Origin: Plasmodium relictum
Taxonomy: Eukaryota > Apicomplexa > Aconoidasida > Haemosporida > Plasmodiidae
Assembly (NCBI RefSeq): GCF_900005765.1
Contig: NW_021628748.1
Span: 1 to 26,703 of the forward strand
DNA length: 26,703 nt
Direction of reading: 5' to 3'
Shown piece after piece: positions 22,050 to 26,703 of this stretch. The notes beneath the pieces are model-generated. The model was not told the origin of the DNA and made no database searches. It worked only from the letters and a program-made list of their open reading frames with translations. The number at the start of each line of letters is the position of its first letter. The first letter of the stretch is position 1. The translations under genes were made by a program, and so were the position numbers.

Positions 22050-22301
22050 ATAATATATAGGTGTAGCTTGTAATACATTACCATTAACCTTTGCAACTCT
22101 ATAAGGAAAAAACCAATAAGGTTTATATTGACAATTTCCACTATAATGTTCTAATTGTTTTCTTTCATAATCGGACAGTTCATATGAAATGATATCTCCT
22201 ATATTAATGTCTCTTCTTATAATTTTCGATTTCTCATCAATTTTATTTAAATCTTTATATATCTTTTTCCAACGATCTTTTAAGTGAAGAATTCTTACTT
22301 C

Positions 22302-22778
22302 TTATGATGTTTCAGGCATTATTCTAGAGAAACCTGGATATATACAATCAATTCCAAATATAGTGAAGTATGGAGTTTCTCCAATTGAACCATGAGGTGT
22401 ATTATTATAAATTAATACATCATCTTTTGTATGTAAAGTTTTAAGTATATAATCTAGGCTTTTATGGGAACTTTCATTTATACCATTTTCTTGTAGATAA
22501 TGAGCACTAGTGTGAAACAATTTTATTTGTAACTCATCAATAACGTAATTTTGAAATTCCTTACTCATGTATATAGAACCTTGATCAGTAAGTATACTTT
22601 TCGGACAACCAAAATAAGGAACCCAATTATTCTTTAACATTTTTATGGCGTCTATAGTAGTAGGAAGCTTATCTGTTATAGAAGTCACCATAAAACGTGA
22701 GAAATGATCAATTGCTACTTGTATATAATATTCTTTTCCTTTCCATTTTCTTGGTTCTACTATATCTAATGAAAACAT
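22302..22778 (-). mobile_element. Integrase core region of copy 2
   Basis: An open 158-residue stretch with rve-type core features: FSLDIVEP with the first Asp, SILTDQGSIYMSKEF with the second Asp, and NGINESSHKSL with the Glu at the expected spacing. This DDE pattern identifies the integrase. Fossil, part of copy 2. Confidence 0.9.
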
Positions 22779-22829
22779 ATCAAAAGATTCGGTTTTGATA
22801 ATGATTGATTTAAATTGGATTTAAACTTT

Positions 22830-23173
22830 TTATTACGCATTACTTGACAAACTAAGCAATTTGTAACATATTCTTCAATATCTCTACTAATATTAGGCCA
22901 CCAGAAATGTTTTTGAACTTTTTTAAGTATTCTATTAGCTTCACAATGTTCAGAAAATTTACTATTGTGAAACTAATATATTAAGTGAACTCTATATTTC
23001 TCAGGTATATATAATCTTCTTGTTTTATAATGTACAGAAAATTCGTCCTTCCATATCACATCTCTTGGTATTTCCTTTTTATCCATCTTAACAGCTTCAG
23101 CTATTTCTTGTACTGATGGTATAACATGTGAATCTTCATTTTCCTCAAAGGGTTTATAACACTGCAGTACCAT
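22830..23173 (-). mobile_element. Integrase N-terminal zinc-binding region of copy 2
   Basis: Minus-strand sequence carries FSEHCEANRIL and NCLVCQVMRN, matching the HHCC zinc-binding segment that precedes the integrase core in Ty3/gypsy elements. Copy 1 has an equivalent (NCLVSHVMRN). Fossil. Confidence 0.75.
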
Positions 23174-23368
23174 GTAATTGGGATCTTCAATATCATCTTC
23201 TACAGACCTGGTAATCCAATCAGCTAAACTATTTTTAACTCCATCAATATGTTTAAATTCTAAATTAAATTCAGATAGATTTAATTTCCATCTATATAGT
23301 TTCCCTGAGTTAATTGAATATAATCCTGTTAAACTTTTACAGTCCGTTTTAATTAAGGTTTTGAATTT

Positions 23369-24118
23369 CTATATATAATAGTCAAAGGTTTCACATGCTA
23401 TTACTATAGAAAATAATTCTTTTTCTATAGTGCTCCATTTTCTTTGTACATCACTAAACTTTCTAGAAGTAAAATGAATAAATTTATTAAATCCAGTCTC
23501 TTCATCTATTTGTACTAAAACAGAACCTATAGCATAGTCAGATGCATCAGTATAAATGATATAAGGTTTTCCAGGTTCAGAGAATGATAAAGATGTAATT
23601 TCAGCCATTTTTCTCTTAATCTGTTCAAATATTTGAGAATATTCTTCAGTCCATATAAACTTTTCCTTTTTAGATGTCAAAGGGTTTAATCTAGAAGTTA
23701 ATTCAGAAAAATTTCTAATATAATTTCTATAATAATTAACCGCTTCTAGAAAAGATCTGAATCGTTTCTTTGTCTTTGCACTTGCAGCTTCCATAATAGT
23801 ATTTATTCTATCTGGTGAAGGTCTTATCCCTTGATGATCTATTATTTGCCCTAAATAGGTTATAAAAGTTTTAAATAATTCACATTTTTCTACATTTATT
23901 CCTAAATTATTTTCAATAAGTAATGCAATTGCCTTCTTACATATTCTAAAATGTTCAAAAATCGTTTTTGTTAATATGATGTCATCAATATATACAACTA
24001 TACATTTTTCTCGAATTAATTCCATAAAAATATTCTTCATTATCCTTTGGAATTATGTTGAATTAGTTTTCAAATCAAAAGGTAATATATTAAAAATGAA
24101 TGTTCTACGTTGAAATAT
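23369..24118 (-). mobile_element. Reverse transcriptase (second half) and RNase H of copy 2
   Basis: A 223-residue open stretch (24040-23369) contains VVYIDDIILT, the RT catalytic motif, then the connection (GQIIDHQGIRPSPDRI, NYYRNYIRNFSELTSRL) and the RNase H start YTDASDYAIGSVL. This is the best preserved part of any copy here. Fossil. Confidence 0.9.
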
Positions 24119-24760
24119 TGGTTAATAAAAAATATTATTAACCTTTTATAGTACATTAAGTTTGTTTACTAGTCATGTATATACAAGTTAGCCATGCGCT
24201 GATGATAGTTAAAAAAAAAAAATATATATATATATATAAAGCTATGTTTTTTTTGTTTATTTGTTTTAGTTTTGTTTATTTTTATTTATATGCATCTTTG
24301 TAAAAAAAAAAAATAAATTTTAAATTATTTTTTTTTTTGGGAGGAGAGTTGACGTTTTTGTTCGAATTAAATAAAGAATTAATTTTTTACTTATATAAAG
24401 AACTTAAGATATAAAAAGTGTAATTTTTATGTTATATTTAATGTATATTTTTTAAATAACATTGAATCAATTAATGTTTTGACTTTATTAATTGTTATAA
24501 TTTGTATGTATGTTTTTTTTTGAATTAAAAGAAATATTAATTCTTTGTAAATAAAAACTCATTTATAACAGTTTAATAGGTCTATTAAAGATACAGTAAA
24601 ATTTAATTCGAATTAAATATTATACATAGTAAGAAAACATTATATATATAATAAAAACGAATATATATATATATAAACGTATACTTAGTTATACATACTC
24701 TTTATTAATTAGTTTGCTTAATACTCTAGCAAAGTCATTGAGCAGGAAATTAATAAATTA
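24119..24760 (+). mobile_element. LTR, family A, cutting copy 2 within RT
   Basis: 642 bp starting TGGTTAATAAAAAATATT and ending TTAATAAATTA. The left flank is RT sequence of copy 2. The right flank is a C LTR in the opposite orientation, not RT, and no duplication matches. Copy 2's 5' part was probably lost by rearrangement here. Confidence 0.8.
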
Positions 24761-25139
24761 ATAACTAAATATATCTACTTTTAGTTTACATATACTTATT
24801 TTTATTATATATATATATAACCTTTAATTTGAACGAAACAAATATGTATTGTTTTACATACATATTTTTACTTTTACACGTATAAAATTAAGTTATAACA
24901 AATAATAAAAATTAAACTCTACATTATTCAATGTTATTTCAAAATATACAAATCAAATACAACACAAACTATATCAGCTCATACAATAGTTTATATATAA
25001 GTAAAAATTAATTCTTTCTTCTATTCAAATGCCAACAAAAAAAAAAAAATTTTTTTTTTATTATTAAATAACTACAAACATATATATATATATATAAGTA
25101 AAATAAACAAAAATAAAAATAAAAACAAAAAAAATATAG

Positions 25140-25215
<76 letters not shown>

Positions 25216-25315
25216 TTCCTTTTCTTTTTAAATAACGTTAGTGCATGTCTAGTATTTTCCTTATTAGTAATCTAAATTTATGCATTATAAAAGGTTAATA
25301 ACACCTTTGTTAACC
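24761..25315 (-). mobile_element. LTR, family C, lacking its outer end
   Basis: Follows the C LTR at 19327-19930 from just inside the outer end (ATAACTAAATATA) to the inner hairpin (GGTTAATAACACC TTTGTTAACC). About 75 bp of the outer end are missing where it meets the A LTR. It contains the TA microsatellite. Confidence 0.75.
25141..25214. repeat. (TA)37 microsatellite
   Basis: An uninterrupted TA dinucleotide run of 74 bp inside the C LTR at 24761-25315. Other C and A LTRs have shorter TA runs. Confidence 0.95.
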
Positions 25316-25397
25316 GGTACATGAATAGTTTTATTTTCCTGATTGGAAAACTTACTTTTATCATTATAAAGGGTTAATAATATTTTTTATTAATAAC
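25316..25397 (-). mobile_element. LTR fragment, E-like inner end
   Basis: Resembles the inner end of the E LTR at 4470-4544: the TTTTCCTGATTGGAAA stretch, then CATTATAAAGGGTTAATAA and ATTTTTTATTAATAA. It abuts the C LTR. The remainder up to 25477 is short AT-rich spacer 3' of the right-hand gene. Confidence 0.55.
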
Positions 25398-25477
25398 TAG
25401 TTCTCTAAAAAGTAATTGGATAATTAATAAATAAATTAAAAAGTCATTAAGACATAGTGTACACATTATATTAGGTT

Positions 25478-26703
25478 TTATAATATTGTAATATCCCATT
25501 TTTTTAAGTCGCCTTCATCATTTTCTTTCTCTATCGCTTCTTCATCTTTGTTGTTGTTCATTGATCTTTCATGTACATTTTGTCTATTCCGTTTCTTTAA
25601 AATATTCCTTTGTTTCTCTTGCCACTGTTTCTCAATTACTTGTGTTTTCAACATGGGATTTACTACTTCTTCTCTTATAGTATCCGTTATTTCTTTCATA
25701 TGTATCATTTCCTTTTTCCAATTCAACTTCAACTCCTGAAACCATTCCTCTTTTTTCCAACACTCCCATTTTTCTTTTTTCTTCTCTATCATAATATTCA
25801 TTTCCCTTTCTTTTTCTATTTCATCTACTTTTTTATTTCCCATTTCTTGTTCAAGAAGTTCTTCATGTTCTTTCTTTTGTTCTATATATGATTTAAGAAA
25901 CTCATTTGTCATGGACTCTATCTCTTCCTTTTTACATTGGTCTAATACCATCATATGTATCTCTGCACACATATTAGATATTAACCTTTCCTTCTTTATT
26001 TTCTTATCTACTTCCTCCTTTATTATTCCTGATTCTCTTTTCTTCTTCTCTGAATTATTTTTTTTTTCTTCTACGCTTTCTTCGTTTTTTTCTTTTATAA
26101 ATTCATGTTGTTCCTTCTCATATTCTTCTAACGACTCCATAAACCATCTCTCCTTATAATATTCTATGAATACCCTCCTTTGACTCCGTATCCACTGCTT
26201 CCATATTTCTTTTTTCATCTCTAATGTAGGATTACTCTCTATTTTATCTTGTTTATCCATGAATTCTAATTTATCTTTTGTTTCTGTATACATATTTTCC
26301 TCCCTTTTCCATTCTTCTTTCAAATTTTTAAACCATTCTTCCTTTTTCCACTTTTCCAACATCTTTCTTTGTCTTTCTATCCATTTCTTCGATAACATCT
26401 TCTGTTTTTCTAATGATACATCAATACATTCCTTTTCTCCTTTCATCATAACTTCTTTGTCCATTACGTCTTCAGTTAAATCCTCACATTTTAACCATTC
26501 ATTCAAGCAAATTTCTAAAAATTCTGCTCTGTTTAATTCCCATTCCTCCTGTTTACAATCCTGCATTATTACCATATGTATTTCTATTATAGTTTTTCTC
26601 TTCGGCTTCTTTTTCAATGTCATATAATTACTCCTTTTTCTTACTTCTTCTACCTTTCTTTCCATATGTTTCATTTTTGTTTCCTCTTTTTTCTCTAATT
26701 GTA
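25478..26703 (-). CDS. SURFIN/STP1-like gene, tryptophan-rich 3' exon, 5' end outside window
   Basis: The frame is open to the right edge, so the Met at 26674 is internal; 407 residues are visible up to the stop at 25478. The protein is charged, rich in K, E and W, and probably helical. Two tryptophan-rich domains occur in tandem. The first starts KRKTIIEIHMVIMQDCKQEE and includes KKWIERQRKML, WKKEEWFKNLKEEW and KQWIRSQRRVF. The second starts CAEIHMMVLDQCKKEE and includes CWKKEEWFQELKLNWKKE and IEKQWQEKQRNIL. The domain start matches exon 2 of the gene at the left edge (AVIEVHMMVLEE, EEWELNRREF). This is the cytoplasmic WR domain of SURFIN/STP1 proteins. The head, stalk and membrane exon would lie to the right of the window. 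Same strand as the left-hand gene. Confidence 0.85.
   Translation of the reverse strand, partial: QLEKKEETKMKHMERKVEEVRKRSNYMTLKKKPKRKTIIEIHMVIMQDCKQEEWELNRAEFLEICLNEWLKCEDLTEDVMDKEVMMKGEKECIDVSLEKQKMLSKKWIERQRKMLEKWKKEEWFKNLKEEWKREENMYTETKDKLEFMDKQDKIESNPTLEMKKEIWKQWIRSQRRVFIEYYKERWFMESLEEYEKEQHEFIKEKNEESVEEKKNNSEKKKRESGIIKEEVDKKIKKERLISNMCAEIHMMVLDQCKKEEIESMTNEFLKSYIEQKKEHEELLEQEMGNKKVDEIEKEREMNIMIEKKKEKWECWKKEEWFQELKLNWKKEMIHMKEITDTIREEVVNPMLKTQVIEKQWQEKQRNILKKRNRQNVHERSMNNNKDEEAIEKENDEGDLKKWDITIL

Larger units (their letters stand above)
21132..24118 (-). mobile_element. Ty3/gypsy retrotransposon copy 2, 3' part, broken
   Basis: Contains, in minus-strand order, the second half of the reverse transcriptase, RNase H, integrase and the 3' tail. 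It has fewer breaks than copy 1, roughly a handful plus one inserted LTR, so it looks younger. Its 5' part (gag, protease, start of RT) is absent from the window; an A LTR begins at 24119 inside the RT region. Confidence 0.85.

Noticed and set aside
17935-25315. Foldback DNA transposon (MITE) family with long terminal inverted repeats
   Set aside because: Single units have their own 5-bp duplications and TG...CA ends, and host sequence lies between paired units, so they are LTRs in opposite orientations.
25548-26627. Plus-strand F/S-rich frames at the right edge
   Set aside because: Antisense of the lysine- and glutamate-rich WR exon.
1-26703. Telomere repeats, rRNA, tRNA or CRISPR arrays
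   Set aside because: No TTYAGGG-type telomere array, no recognisable RNA gene and no spaced direct-repeat array was seen on either strand.

Overview
The window is very AT-rich, with long homopolymer runs and genes whose short introns begin GT and end AG. Its host genes belong to Plasmodium-type subtelomeric families: two SURFIN/STP1-like genes and one two-exon gene with a PEXEL export motif. Alongside them lie decayed Ty3/gypsy LTR retrotransposons. Among malaria parasites, elements of this kind are known from the avian species (P. gallinaceum and P. relictum lineages), so I read this as a subtelomeric piece of an avian Plasmodium. The species is an inference.

Layout. Bases 1-2318 (minus) carry most of a SURFIN/STP1-like gene: an N-terminal cysteine-containing head, a Thr/Pro-rich repetitive stalk, a transmembrane segment, a 127-bp intron, and the start of a tryptophan-rich cytoplasmic exon. 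Bases 2319-3934 are non-coding. From 3935 to 13016 there is a pile of LTRs around retrotransposon copy 1 (plus strand, gag to integrase). Its integrase is split by two further LTRs. Bases 13022-13823 (minus) hold the PEXEL gene, with an LTR ending five bases past its stop codon. Bases 13824-17934 are mostly featureless AT-rich DNA with one decayed LTR composite. Bases 17935-25397 are a second pile: fragments of copy 3, the 3' two thirds of copy 2 (both minus strand), and many solo LTRs. Bases 25478-26703 (minus) are the 3' end of a second SURFIN/STP1-like gene, homologous to the exon at the left edge.

Most of the repeats that look like palindromic foldback elements are LTRs of about 500-650 bp, with TG...CA ends and 5-bp target-site duplications, sitting in both orientations. 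I call the families A, A', B, C and E; these labels are mine. Five insertions have exact 5-bp duplications at the predicted ends and two more have near matches; a sixth exact one (3935-4544) is in unique DNA. Nesting gives a relative order: copy 3, C and B older, A youngest. The host genes are probably antigen or export genes acting at or beyond the infected-cell surface. The retrotransposon material fills the space between them and carries no intact element.
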